Counted from the first letter of the stretch, positions 8,173 to 17,220 are shown. The stretch is 64,000 nucleotides of DNA from Verrucomicrobiota bacterium (GCA_024233345.1 JACKPT010000009.1:62001-126000), one strand, 5' to 3'. Notes: generated by a model not told the origin, from the letters alone. A program made the numbers and translations.

Positions 8173-8859
8173 ATGAACAACCTGACTCCATCGCAACCCA
8201 CGGAAACCAAAGGTGCGGGCCGGGGGTGCCTGATCGGTTGTCTCTCCATCCTCGGTTTGCTGGGGGTGATCGTGTTGGCCATGGCCCTTGTCGGGGGATG
8301 GTGGTACAAGCGAAACCTCGATACTTCGGCGTTCACCCCGGTACAACTCGACCCGACGGAGGCGGTTCAACTGGAAGCGAAACTGCAGCAGGTGGAAACC
8401 CCGGCACCGGTCGAGCCACCGGAGCCGATCGGCGATGAGATACCGCCGTATGCCGAAACACCCGAGTCGCGGGTGGTGTCCTTCACCGAGAAGGAGCTGA
8501 ACGCACTGCTCGCACGTCAAACCGAGCTTGGATCCCGGGCCAAGCTCGACCTGTCCGACGATCTGATTTCGCTCGAAATGCTGGTTCCTCTGGAGGAGGG
8601 TTTCCCCCTGCTTGGCGGCAAGACCGTCCGCCTCAACGCCGGGCTCAATGTGGGCTATCGCGATGGCAAGCCCTACCTCGCGATCCGCGGCATCAGCCTC
8701 GGCGGGGTTCCGCTCCCCTCGGCCTGGTGGGGCGACATCAAGAACCAGGATCTGGTCGAAACCTTCGGACGCGACGGCAACTTCTGGGATGCCTTTTCCC
8801 GCGGGGTGGAGTCGCTGGAGGTGCAGGATGGGCGGTTGGATGTAACGCTGAAGGAATAA
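8173..8859 (+). CDS. Membrane-anchored protein of unknown function
   Basis: I do not recognise this 228-residue protein with certainty. One hydrophobic segment (GCLISCLSILG-like, residues about 16-40) precedes a WWYKRN boundary, so it is a signal anchor with the rest outside the cytoplasm. A Pro/Glu-rich linker (about residues 72-95) follows, then a domain with VVSFTEKELNALLA, the pattern of lipid-binding-type domains in which a short helix precedes long strands. It lies 30 bp after the phosphofructokinase gene and may be co-transcribed. No catalytic motif is seen. Confidence 0.7.
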   Translation: MNNLTPSQPTETKGAGRGCLIGCLSILGLLGVIVLAMALVGGWWYKRNLDTSAFTPVQLDPTEAVQLEAKLQQVETPAPVEPPEPIGDEIPPYAETPESRVVSFTEKELNALLARQTELGSRAKLDLSDDLISLEMLVPLEEGFPLLGGKTVRLNAGLNVGYRDGKPYLAIRGISLGGVPLPSAWWGDIKNQDLVETFGRDGNFWDAFSRGVESLEVQDGRLDVTLKE

Positions 8860-8892
8860 CCCCCCGCACCCGGCATCCGGTCTACTGCCTGG

Positions 8893-9300
8893 CTACTTGC
8901 CGGTATAGGTGCGGGCGCGGGCGGTGGGGTCGGCCGGGACATCGAGCATTTTCGGGGTATCGCTTTTCGCCAGCCGATCGAGGTCGAGGATGCGTTGCAT
9001 CAGGCGGAGGGAAAAGGTTTCGAGCGAGAGGTCGAGCCAGTCCCGGGAGAGGATGAGGAGCGAGACCCCGAGGGCTTCCCAGGCATTCCGGCGGTGGGGA
9101 TTGCCGGAGAGGGCGGGATCCAGCAGGACCAGCCAGGCCCCGGGGCCGGAGCTTTCCAGGCTTGCTTTGAGTTGTTGATCGGTCAGGCAGTCTCCATCGC
9201 TTTTGCGGATCGAGCGGACCTTCCACCCATCGGCCAGGAGCCGGGTGGCGGTTTCCACCGTGCGCATGGGGATGGCGCTGTCCAGCCAGAGGGTATTCAC
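8893..9300 (-). CDS. DUF5615-like PIN-fold putative toxin
   Basis: This 135-residue protein begins VNTLWLDSAIPMRTVETATRLLADGWKV, then CLTDQQL and GVSLLILSRDW, which follows the layout of DUF5615 proteins: a first-strand Asp, a short-helix start, an acidic D-x-x-L step and a late strand. These are PIN-like and usually pair with DUF433 antitoxins, as here. The match is loose and several acidic positions are uncertain, so activity is not assured. The GTG start overlaps the stop of the DUF433 gene by 4 nt. Family membership is inferred from layout plus partner. Confidence 0.6.
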   Translation of the reverse strand: MNTLWLDSAIPMRTVETATRLLADGWKVRSIRKSDGDCLTDQQLKASLESSGPGAWLVLLDPALSGNPHRRNAWEALGVSLLILSRDWLDLSLETFSLRLMQRILDLDRLAKSDTPKMLDVPADPTARARTYTGK

Positions 9301-9962
9301 GGGGTGCCTTCCTCCCAGGCGAGGGCAGCCTCGACGGCGGCAGTGGGCAGATCGAACCAGGCTGCGACCCGGATCGGGTCCTGCTGTCCCGCCATCGCCG
9401 CGACGACCTCGGTGGGTACGCCGTATGGCTGCAAACAGGGGGTGCCCATTCGAACGGCCGGGTCGAGGCAGACATGCCGGCCTTTGCCCAGCGGCCACCA
9501 GCGGATCACCGCCTCTTCGGCGTCCAGATCCAGCTCGTTCAGAAATGGGGCGGTGAGGCCGATCAGCATTTCCTGTCCGCTGTCCAGATCCACCAACCGG
9601 GTACGGCCGGCCTGTTCGATCATCTCAAAAAAGATTTGTCCGCCATCGGTCTGAAACCGGTTGGTGGAAAAGGGGTGGGTGAGACCGAGTTCCTCGCGCG
9701 CGCGCTGCTGCGCATCGCGAATGATTTTCCAGTTTACCCCCAGTCCGAGAAAGGCATTCACAAACCGCATTTCGATCAGGTCGCGAAAGGAGACCGCGTG
9801 CCGTCCGTGCAGGGGAGGGAGGGCACCCGTCCACACCGGAGGGGCCAGCTTTTTCATCCCGCCTGCCTCGTAGGCATACCCTTGGAGCCAGCGGCGAATC
9901 CGGCTTTCGGAAATCCCGGTGATCCAGGCGGCCTCGGGAATGGAATAGATCCCGCCGGTCAT
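9297..9962 (-). CDS. MerR-like HTH plus DUF433 antitoxin
   Basis: This 221-residue protein has an N-terminal MerR-type helix-turn-helix (YSIPEAAWITGISESRIRRWL, about residues 6-26) and a C-terminal DUF433 domain (CLDPAVRMGTPCLQPYGVPTEVV, then AAWFDLPTAAVEAALAWE). DUF433 proteins are antitoxins of DUF5615 PIN-like partners, and the next gene is such a partner with a GTGA overlap. The ATG overlaps the end of the DUF2723 gene by 4 nt, so all three genes appear to form one operon on the minus strand. The HTH suggests self-regulation. Confidence 0.78.
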   Translation of the reverse strand: MTGGIYSIPEAAWITGISESRIRRWLQGYAYEAGGMKKLAPPVWTGALPPLHGRHAVSFRDLIEMRFVNAFLGLGVNWKIIRDAQQRAREELGLTHPFSTNRFQTDGGQIFFEMIEQAGRTRLVDLDSGQEMLIGLTAPFLNELDLDAEEAVIRWWPLGKGRHVCLDPAVRMGTPCLQPYGVPTEVVAAMAGQQDPIRVAAWFDLPTAAVEAALAWEEGTP

Positions 9963-11281
9963 GGTTTGCTCCACAAAGACCGCAGGGACAGCAGCGCGGC
10001 GAATCCGTAGCCGATCAGCAGGGCCAAGACTGCGGAAAAGGGAAGGTAATACACCCGGGAAAAGGCCAGGGTTTGCAGGTCGTTTCGGGGACGATGGATC
10101 AGGATCAAAAAGACAGGACCGGAGAGCAACAGGATCAAGGTCAGAAAAACCTGCCATCGCCAGTCCCGGCCCCGCAGCGCCGCCATCAACCACCCGAACC
10201 CCGCGACGCACCAGAACGGCCAGAGATATTGCCAGTCGAGCATTTTGCCAAACGATTGGGCCAACATTTGAAGTCTCTCCGGCTGGTGCAGGACCGCATA
10301 CAGATTGGCGATGGGAGAGATGCGTTCGTACTGCCCCTGGGTCACCAGGTGGAGGTAGCCTTGAGGGTCGGTGGCCACGACCCACTGGACGGTGGTTCCC
10401 AGGGTAGATGCGAGTATGGGAAACAGCATCCATGAAAGGCCGAGGGCAAACCACCCCAGGGTTTGGAGGAGGGTTCGTCCGTGGGTGGTTTGGCGGGCAA
10501 GGTACAGGAGCATGAGTCCGCCGACACCGGAGATCAGCCACGGAAAGGGCGGGGGAAAAGGTGAATAGAGTCCGGTTGCCGCCACCCCGGCGGCGAGCAG
10601 GGCGAACAACGCCAGGTCGCGCGCCCCCCGCCATGAACCCAGCGCCGGCAATAGGAACATCGCCGGGGCAAACAGAAAACCAAACCGGCTGTTGGCGACT
10701 AGGCACCCGAAGAAAAAGGCACTGCAATAGAGGCACCGGGCCCGTGCGGCATCCGGGGTTTCCAGCCAGTGAGCGGCGGTGATCAGCATGAACAGCAGGA
10801 TGGCGGTGTTCATGGTGTGCACATCGGCGATCACCGACTGGGACCAGGCGATGCCGCCCCAGGCATACAGGAGGGCGGCAGTGATGGCCGAGACCGCCGC
10901 GATCCCGGGGGAGACCTTGCCCCGAAAGATCCGGCCCGCAGTCACCGGAATCAGCCAGGCGATCATGCCCGCCGAGGCCGCGCCGCAAAAGGCCGACAGG
11001 AAGTTCATGGCCAGGGCAGGATGATGCGGTTCGGTCATTCCCATCCAGGCCGCCGCCTTGATCCACAGCCAACCGGCGATGACCCAGATCGGATATCCGG
11101 GAGGGTTGGCAATACCCAGATTGTCTGCGGCGGCGACCATAAAACCGGAAAACCCGAAGTTGATCGTGGGGGACAGGGATTGGGCATAGCTGAATAAAAC
11201 CACGGTAAAGGAAAGCCAACCCGCAGCCCACGCGGCCAGCCGGTAGCGGCCTCTCTGGTCCCTGTCTGATGCCTGACTCAC
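9959..11281 (-). CDS. DUF2723 multipass membrane protein
   Basis: This 440-residue protein is hydrophobic along most of its length, with about ten predicted membrane segments. Its N-terminal part, with the Tyr/Ser-rich first loop SYAQSLSPTINFGFSG and the block NPPGYPIWVIAGW, is the signature of DUF2723, a family related in fold to protein O-mannosyltransferases (GT-C type). The substrate is unknown. The GTG start has no Shine-Dalgarno but a TAGACT hexamer six bases before it. Its downstream partners are an antitoxin and a PIN-like gene joined by short overlaps, an unusual pairing. Confidence 0.8.
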   Translation of the reverse strand: MSQASDRDQRGRYRLAAWAAGWLSFTVVLFSYAQSLSPTINFGFSGFMVAAADNLGIANPPGYPIWVIAGWLWIKAAAWMGMTEPHHPALAMNFLSAFCGAASAGMIAWLIPVTAGRIFRGKVSPGIAAVSAITAALLYAWGGIAWSQSVIADVHTMNTAILLFMLITAAHWLETPDAARARCLYCSAFFFGCLVANSRFGFLFAPAMFLLPALGSWRGARDLALFALLAAGVAATGLYSPFPPPFPWLISGVGGLMLLYLARQTTHGRTLLQTLGWFALGLSWMLFPILASTLGTTVQWVVATDPQGYLHLVTQGQYERISPIANLYAVLHQPERLQMLAQSFGKMLDWQYLWPFWCVAGFGWLMAALRGRDWRWQVFLTLILLLSGPVFLILIHRPRNDLQTLAFSRVYYLPFSAVLALLIGYGFAALLSLRSLWSKP

Positions 11282-11345
11282 GATCCAAGTCTACCTGCCC
11301 GGAAGAAAATTCTCACGAACTCTTTCTTCGACCGCCTGCGGTAGT

Positions 11346-11410
11346 GCCCATCTCCGAATGGGCGTAGGTTGTTGCCGGGATCTGGTGCGCCGCCGATATG
11401 GAAATCGGCG
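11346..11410. repeat. Pair of dispersed hairpins
   Basis: GCCCAT-CTCCGA-ATGGGC (11346-11363) and CGCCGAT-ATGGAA-ATCGGCG (11391-11410) are perfect hairpins of the same two types seen at 6653 and 6732, here in the opposite order. They lie between the divergent DUF2723 and ABC-exporter genes. Confidence 0.75.
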
Positions 11411-11489
11411 CTACGAATTACCGGCTATGTCGTTTCTGAACGCTCCCTGAATTGCGCCCGACCCCGTTTTGATGCACAGTAGGTCTTCC

Positions 11490-13262
11490 ATGTCAAAGCA
11501 CACCCAACCGCTCAAGGCTTACGTCGCGACCTATCGCTGGCGTGCGCTCGCGGGTTTCCTGTTTGTGGTGGGCACGATTACCTTTGGATTGGCGGTTCCG
11601 TTTGTGTTGCGGGAAATCGTGGACGGCCTGGAGTCGGGGGCGATGACCCGGCGGACGTTGATCCACTGGGTTCTCCTGTTCTTTGGAGGTTCCGGCTTGG
11701 CCACCCTCTGTTCGGTGATGATGCGAAAGGTCATCCTCAGTCTCGCCCAGTGTGTGGAGTATGACATTCGAAAAGCCGTCTTCAATCATCTGACCACCCT
11801 GGACCACGCTTACTACCAGAGGGAGCGGACCGGCGACCTGATGACCAAGATGTCCTCGGACCTGGGATCGATCCGGGAGTTGGTAGGCCAGGGGCTGCTC
11901 CAGGGCTCCCGGATTGTACTCGGGTTTCCCCTGGCCTTCGCGATCATGTTCGCCATTCACGCCCGGCTATCGCTGGCCATTCTCGCCATCATGCCGGTGA
12001 TCAGTGTCGCGTTTTTCTTCATCATTCGGCTGATCCGCGCGCGGTACGATGCGAGCCAGGAGCAGTTTTCCACCATCTCCAATTTTTGCCAGGAGGCCTT
12101 CTCCGGGTTCCGTACCGTCAAGGGATTCGGAATCGAGGACCGGATGCGCGGGCGGTTCAAGGAGCAGAATGATGAATACATCGCCCGCAACATGGCCCTG
12201 ACCCGGGTCGAGGAACCGGTGTGGCCCTTCATGGTGTTCATGTTTGGAGTCGGCACCCTGATTCTCCTGCTGGTGGGTGGGCGATATGTGATCCGCGGTG
12301 AGTTGACCATCGGCGAGTTTGTCCAGTTTAACCAGTATATGTTGTATCTGCACTGGCCGATGCTTGCGCTGGGCTGGACCTCGAACCTGATCCAGCGCGG
12401 GCTCGCGAGCTGGAAGCGGGTGCGGAGTATTCTCGATGCCGAACCGGACATCCGGGTGGAGGACACCGAGGCCCATCGCACCGACCGGGTTCGGGGAGCC
12501 ATCCGGTTTGAGCAGGTTGGGTTGACACTGGGCGGGCAGGCCCTGCTCAAGGACATCAACCTCCACCTGCCCGAAGGGGAGACCCTGGCCATCACCGGCC
12601 CTACTGGGAGTGGGAAGACCCTGCTGGTATCCCTGATCGTGCGCCTGTTGGATCCGACCTCGGGCCGTATTACTCTGGGGGGTCAGGATCTGCGGGACAT
12701 ACCGGTCCGGGTGCTTCGCAACAGCTTTGGGATTGCTCCGCAGGAGCCCTTTCTCTTTTCGGATACTCTGGCCAACAACATTGCGCTCGGGCTGTCACCG
12801 ATGGAAGGCACCGAGGGGCTTCCCCACGAGGAAAAAGTCCTGTGGGCCTCCGGGGTGGCCCACCTGCATGACGATGTGATGGGTTTTCCGGAGCAATTCA
12901 AAACCATGCTCGGAGAGCGCGGGGTCACCCTGTCCGGTGGCCAGCGCCAGCGCACCGCAATCAGCCGGGCCATCGCGCTCGACCCGGAAATTCTGATTCT
13001 CGACGATGTGTTTTCCGCCGTGGATACCCAGACCGAGGCGGCCATTCTTGCCCAACTCCTTCCCGTGCTCGGCCAAAAGACCTCCATCCTGATCAGCCAC
13101 CGGGTGTCGACCCTGAAACATGCCGACCGCATCCTGGTTCTCGAGGACGGGCGCATTGTCCAGGACGGAACCCATGACGACCTCGCTGCGGTTCCTGGAT
13201 ACTACCGCGAGCTCGACGAAATGCAGCGGCTCGAAGCGAGACTTGAGGAAGAGGCGTCATGA
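11490..13262 (+). CDS. ABC exporter half, degenerate-site subunit
   Basis: This ~590-residue protein is a membrane domain fused to an ATPase domain, the MsbA/multidrug exporter layout. The membrane part has five to six helices (to about residue 300). The ATPase part shows Walker A GPTGSGKT, Q-loop PQEPFLFSDT, signature LSGGQRQR and Walker B LILDDVFSAVD. The residue after Walker B is Asp where the catalytic Glu is expected, so its own site is degenerate. The next gene, overlapping by 4 nt, has the Glu but a weakened signature, so the two form one heterodimer. I start at the ATG of MSKHTQ (11490); one 21 nt earlier is possible. Cargo is unknown. Confidence 0.9.
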   Translation: MSKHTQPLKAYVATYRWRALAGFLFVVGTITFGLAVPFVLREIVDGLESGAMTRRTLIHWVLLFFGGSGLATLCSVMMRKVILSLAQCVEYDIRKAVFNHLTTLDHAYYQRERTGDLMTKMSSDLGSIRELVGQGLLQGSRIVLGFPLAFAIMFAIHARLSLAILAIMPVISVAFFFIIRLIRARYDASQEQFSTISNFCQEAFSGFRTVKGFGIEDRMRGRFKEQNDEYIARNMALTRVEEPVWPFMVFMFGVGTLILLLVGGRYVIRGELTIGEFVQFNQYMLYLHWPMLALGWTSNLIQRGLASWKRVRSILDAEPDIRVEDTEAHRTDRVRGAIRFEQVGLTLGGQALLKDINLHLPEGETLAITGPTGSGKTLLVSLIVRLLDPTSGRITLGGQDLRDIPVRVLRNSFGIAPQEPFLFSDTLANNIALGLSPMEGTEGLPHEEKVLWASGVAHLHDDVMGFPEQFKTMLGERGVTLSGGQRQRTAISRAIALDPEILILDDVFSAVDTQTEAAILAQLLPVLGQKTSILISHRVSTLKHADRILVLEDGRIVQDGTHDDLAAVPGYYRELDEMQRLEARLEEEAS

Positions 13263-15067
13263 CCCACCTTCTCGAATCCGAAGTTCCCAGCCGGCTGTTT
13301 GACCGCAAACTGCTGCGCCGGCTGTTGGTGTATATGAAACCCTATACCGGCCAGATGGTTGTGGCGCTGCTGCTCAGCATTCCCGTCACCTTGCTGATGA
13401 ACTACCTGCCCCTGCTGGCCAAACAAGCGGTCGATGACGTGCTGACCGTGGATGCGGCAACCCTGTCCGCCGCAGATAAAATTGCCCGGCTCAACCATCT
13501 CGGCCTGCTGTTTCTCGGGATGTCCGCGGTGGCGATGGTGTTCCGGTTTGCCCAGGGATATGTGATGTCGTGGGTGGGGCAGAAAATCCTCTTCGACCTC
13601 CGGGCAGATATTTTTTCCAAGATCATGCGCCTGCCCCTCCGCTACTTCGACCGGAATCCGGTGGGTCGCCTGATGACCCGGATCGGCTCGGATGTCGATG
13701 CGATGCAGCGATTGCTGACCGATGGCCTGATCGGTCTGGCCGGGGATCTGATCACCATTATCGGGATCCTTGGCTTCATGATCTATCTGAGTCCCCAGCT
13801 CGCCGCGATCCTGCTGGTCCTGCTGCCGGTGTTGTTCACCAGTCTGGTCTATCTCAATGTCAAGGTTCGCAAGGCCCACCGGGAAGTTCGCCGTCGGCAG
13901 TCCGCCCTGAACAGTTTTCTTCAGGAGATGCTCACCGGGATGACCACGATCCAGCTCTTCAACCGCGAAGGCCATACCCGGACCCGGTTTGATGACTATA
14001 GCCGCAGCCTGCGGGATGCCAACCTGTACAGTGTAAAGTGGTTCAGCCTGTCGTTTCCGGTCACGGAAATCCAGAACGCCCTGACCTTGTCCCTGGTGCT
14101 GGTGGTGGGCGGTTTCAGCCTGCTGTCGGATGAACCGACCATGACCCTCGGGGTGCTCATTGCCTACCTCGCCTATCTGCGCGACTTTTTCCGGCCGCTC
14201 GAGGATCTATCCGAAAAGTCCAATGTCCTTCAGTCCGCGATGGCTTCCTCCGAGCGGGTCTTTGGCCTGATGGATGTCGATGAAGAATTGCGGGATCCTG
14301 TCCGTCCGACGCCGATCGGGACCTTCCGGGGTGCGATCCAGTTCAAGGATGTCCGGTTTGCCTATAACGAGCCAACCTGGATTCTGGAAGACCTCAACGT
14401 GACGATTCACCCCGGGGAGTCGGTGGCCATCGTCGGCGCCACCGGGTCCGGCAAGTCCTCCCTGATCAGCCTCATCGCACGGTTCTATGATGTGCAGCGG
14501 GGGGCGGTGCTGGTGGATGGGCACAATGTGAAGGACTACCGCCAGTCCGAACTGCGGAAGCGGATCGGCATCGTCCTCCAGGACCCATTTGTGTTCTCGG
14601 GGACCCTGGCCGACAACATCGGGCTGTTCAACCCGGAGGTCAGCCGCGAACAGATCATGAACGCAGCCCGGTATGTCAATGCCCACACCTTCATCGAAAA
14701 CCGGCCCGGAGGTTACGACGCGGTGGTGCAGGAGCGGGGCGCCGGCCTGTCCACCGGGCAGAAGCAACTGCTCGCCCTCGCCCGGGTCATCGCCCAGCAC
14801 GCGGATATCCTGCTCATTCTGGACGAGGCTACCGCCAACGTCGACACCGAGACCGAACAGCTCATCCAGGACGCCCTCAAAAAGGTGATGCAGGGACGCA
14901 CCAGCATCATCATCGCCCACCGCCTCTCCACCATCCGCGATGTCGACCGCATCCTCGTCATGCGCCAGGGCCGGATTGTCGAACAGGGCTCCCATCCCGA
15001 CCTGCTGAGCCAGAATGGCTATTACCGGAAACTGTACGATCTGCTCTCCCATAGCCCGGTACGGTAG
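13259..15067 (+). CDS. ABC exporter half, catalytic-site subunit
   Basis: This 602-residue protein is the partner of the previous gene: six membrane helices, then an ATPase domain with Walker A GATGSGKSS, Q-loop LQDPFVFSGT, signature LSTGQKQLL and Walker B LLILDEATANVD with the catalytic Glu. In heterodimeric exporters of the BmrCD and TM287/288 type the working site pairs this Walker B with the partner's intact LSGGQ, which is what the two sequences predict. The ATG overlaps the first gene's stop. Export of drugs or lipids is the usual role; the actual substrate cannot be told. Confidence 0.9.
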   Translation: MTHLLESEVPSRLFDRKLLRRLLVYMKPYTGQMVVALLLSIPVTLLMNYLPLLAKQAVDDVLTVDAATLSAADKIARLNHLGLLFLGMSAVAMVFRFAQGYVMSWVGQKILFDLRADIFSKIMRLPLRYFDRNPVGRLMTRIGSDVDAMQRLLTDGLIGLAGDLITIIGILGFMIYLSPQLAAILLVLLPVLFTSLVYLNVKVRKAHREVRRRQSALNSFLQEMLTGMTTIQLFNREGHTRTRFDDYSRSLRDANLYSVKWFSLSFPVTEIQNALTLSLVLVVGGFSLLSDEPTMTLGVLIAYLAYLRDFFRPLEDLSEKSNVLQSAMASSERVFGLMDVDEELRDPVRPTPIGTFRGAIQFKDVRFAYNEPTWILEDLNVTIHPGESVAIVGATGSGKSSLISLIARFYDVQRGAVLVDGHNVKDYRQSELRKRIGIVLQDPFVFSGTLADNIGLFNPEVSREQIMNAARYVNAHTFIENRPGGYDAVVQERGAGLSTGQKQLLALARVIAQHADILLILDEATANVDTETEQLIQDALKKVMQGRTSIIIAHRLSTIRDVDRILVMRQGRIVEQGSHPDLLSQNGYYRKLYDLLSHSPVR

Positions 15068-15421
15068 CAGCAGATCAAAAAATACCGTAGCCACATCATT
15101 CCGGTTTGCCCCGCATCAGGCGTTCGTAGTAGCGCCGCCGCTTGCAAGGCGCGTCAGTCCCACCGATCAACCAGTCAACAGTCTGCGAACATCAATCCCG
15201 CCACCAGGAGGAAACAGGTAATTAGTGGTCAGTTGCAATAAGCTGCCTGCAAACCGATTACGATAACGATTACGATCGAGATTAGGATTGGATACAAAGT
15301 TTGTCTGCCCCCTCCCGGTTCTGACAAAAACGTCAGGGTTGTTTTCTGTATGTGCCTCCCGAACCCTGATTTGATCGCTCTCAAGAGCTGTTACTGAAGA
15401 CGCAATCACCAAGGAAGATCC
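15068..15421. other. 354-bp intergenic region with short repeats
   Basis: No gene is seen. It contains a GTAGCGCCG segment near 15131 that resembles the start of the hairpin family at 6726, an iterated CGATTACGATAACGATTACG tract near 15257, and a small inverted repeat CTGAC-AAAAAC-GTCAG at 15321-15336 upstream of the cytochrome gene. AAGGAAG just before 15422 is the ribosome binding site. Confidence 0.6.
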
Positions 15422-16159
15422 ATGAACAGAATCAAACTCTGGGACTACCCCATACGAATTTTTCATTGGGCATTCGCCCTTTGTCTGAGTGGCGCGATCG
15501 CGATCGCCTTTCTTGTGGATGATGACGCGCCCCTGTTTCACCTGCACAAACTACTGGGGCTTACTGCTGGATTCCTGCTGGTAATTCGATGTTTCATCGG
15601 ATTCTTCGGCACCAGGCCAACCCGCTTTCACGGCCTCCTTTTCGGCCCTATAGAAACGTTTCGATACGGCTTAAACGCTCTGATTGGGAAGGCCCGGATC
15701 TATTCTGGGCACAATCCAGGCACGGCTGCGGCCGCTCTGGTGATGTTTTTTGCCACCGGGGGTTTACTCTGGACCGGTCTGGCCATGAACGGAGAGGCGC
15801 TCAAGGAGGTCCACGAGACCCTTGCTTTCATCCTGCTGACTGCGATCGGCGCCCATCTGGCTGGGCTTGCTTTGCATACCCTTTATCACCGGGAATGGAT
15901 TGCCTTGAGTATGATCACTGGATGGCGAAATGGCCTGCCTGATGGGGCGATCCGCTCTTTCCGCCCTTGGTCAGGCGCCCTTGTTTTGGTCGCCCTGGTG
16001 GCGTGGTCGATATCGCTATTCCGTGGGTATGAGCCAACGGGAGCCACCGTCAAACTTCCCTTGTTCGGTGTGGTATCCCTTCATGGAGAGGGGCATGAAC
16101 ACGCCCGGGTTGGGTCACACGATCTTCGACACGAAGAGCATGAGCATGATGACGATTAA
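15422..16159 (+). CDS. Cytochrome b561-type, hydrogenase-linked
   Basis: This 245-residue membrane protein starts MNRIKLWDYPIRIFHWAFA, the signature of the di-haem cytochrome b subunits (HupC/HyaC and relatives) that pass electrons from periplasmic enzymes to quinone. Candidate haem His residues are in FHWAFA, LFHLHKLLG, EVHETLAF and GAHLAGLALHTLYH. About four to five membrane segments are visible. The C-terminus is a His/Asp/Glu-rich tail (GEGHEHARVGSHDL, then EEHEHDDD) that may bind metal, perhaps nickel. It lies 128 bp upstream of the hydrogenase small subunit, so a shared role is inferred. The first ATG follows AAGGAAG. Confidence 0.85.
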   Translation: MNRIKLWDYPIRIFHWAFALCLSGAIAIAFLVDDDAPLFHLHKLLGLTAGFLLVIRCFIGFFGTRPTRFHGLLFGPIETFRYGLNALIGKARIYSGHNPGTAAAALVMFFATGGLLWTGLAMNGEALKEVHETLAFILLTAIGAHLAGLALHTLYHREWIALSMITGWRNGLPDGAIRSFRPWSGALVLVALVAWSISLFRGYEPTGATVKLPLFGVVSLHGEGHEHARVGSHDLRHEEHEHDDD

Positions 16160-16287
16160 CTGTTTATCATGGAGTTATTTGCACTTTTCTTGCGGAAAGC
16201 ATGTCCGACTCTATTCGGAAAGAAAGTGTAATAAACCGTTTACCAAATGAAGGTTGCCCGTGTAGATATCAGGCGGAGGTCGGTTGT

Positions 16288-17220
16288 ATGAATATATCCC
16301 GTCGCGAGTTTTTAAAGTACTGCGGCATCTCTGCGGCCACACTGGGTTTGACTCCGGTCGATCTGAAAGCTTTGGCCGCAGTCTTGGCCCGCCCAGATGC
16401 GCCTACGGTCTTGTGGCTCCATGGCAGCTCCTGTACCGGCTGTTCCGTTTCCCTGCTCAACTACATTTCTGACACCAGCCCCCACGACATAACGGAGGTA
16501 TTGACCCAGAGCATCAATCTGGCCTTTCACCCCACGATCATGGCGTTATCCGGGGAGGCGTCGGCGGCTGCGCTGCATCAGGCGGCGGAAAGCGGTCCCT
16601 ATGTGCTGGTTGTGGAAGGAGGCATTCCGACGGCATTCGATGGACACGCCTGTGTGGTCTACAGCTATAATGGGCATGAAGTGACCATGCAGGAGGCGGT
16701 GCAGCACTTTTCCGCCAAGGCCGCTGCAGTAATCTGTGTGGGAACATGCGCCTCCTACGGAGGAATTCCCCACGCCGGCCCCAATCCGACCGGGGTGGTC
16801 AATGTCCGTGAACTCACCGGGAGGCCGACCATCAACATCTCCGGTTGCCCGGCCAATCCGGCCTGGGTGATCTGGGCGGTTGTCCAACTCATTCTGGGCA
16901 ATCAGGTGCCGTTGGATTCCGTCGGCCGCCCGATCGCTCTCTACCATGCGCATGGTCTTATCCATCACAGTTGTCCGCGAAACCCGGCAGTGGGTGGGGA
17001 GGAAGCAACCAGCTTTGCTGATTGCCAGGGAAAGTGCCTGATTAACCTGGGCTGCCGGGGACCGTTTACCGAGGCCAAGTGTGAAAATTGTTGGAATGGC
17101 AAGGAGGGGCAGGGGCATTGGTGTATCGGGGTTAATGCCCCCTGCCATGGCTGTGTGGAACCGACCTTCCCCGGGCCCCAATCTTTCTACGAACCCTATC
17201 TGCCTGAATCCCTTACCTGA
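16288..17220 (+). CDS. NiFe hydrogenase small subunit, Tat-exported
   Basis: This ~310-residue electron-transfer subunit carries the iron-sulfur clusters of a periplasm-facing NiFe hydrogenase. The N-terminus has the twin-arginine motif SRREFLK, then WLHGSSCTGCSVSLLNY (proximal cluster), GTCASYGG, SGCPANP, and the distal/medial Cys sets LIHHSCPRNP, CLINLGCRGP and CENCWNG to CHGCVEPTFP. The ATG at 16288 follows GGAGGT by seven bases; a longer frame to 16201 does not fit the family. The proximal ligands are the standard CTGC, not the CTCC of oxygen-tolerant enzymes. It ends soon after PTFPG with no C-terminal membrane helix. Confidence 0.93.
   Translation: MNISRREFLKYCGISAATLGLTPVDLKALAAVLARPDAPTVLWLHGSSCTGCSVSLLNYISDTSPHDITEVLTQSINLAFHPTIMALSGEASAAALHQAAESGPYVLVVEGGIPTAFDGHACVVYSYNGHEVTMQEAVQHFSAKAAAVICVGTCASYGGIPHAGPNPTGVVNVRELTGRPTINISGCPANPAWVIWAVVQLILGNQVPLDSVGRPIALYHAHGLIHHSCPRNPAVGGEEATSFADCQGKCLINLGCRGPFTEAKCENCWNGKEGQGHWCIGVNAPCHGCVEPTFPGPQSFYEPYLPESLT

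Noticed and set aside
7021..8520. 499-codon open frame antisense to the phosphofructokinase gene
   Set aside because: GC-rich codon use leaves the opposite frame open; the product is rich in His and Arg and matches no family, while the sense frame has all enzyme motifs.
9963..11288. Minus-strand frame that extends the DUF433 gene to 663 codons
   Set aside because: The extension is out-of-frame reading of the DUF2723 gene; only the last 221 codons look like a protein family.
13202..15094. Long antisense frames in the second ABC gene
   Set aside because: Shadows of the sense frame; compositions rich in His, Asp and Gln with no motif.
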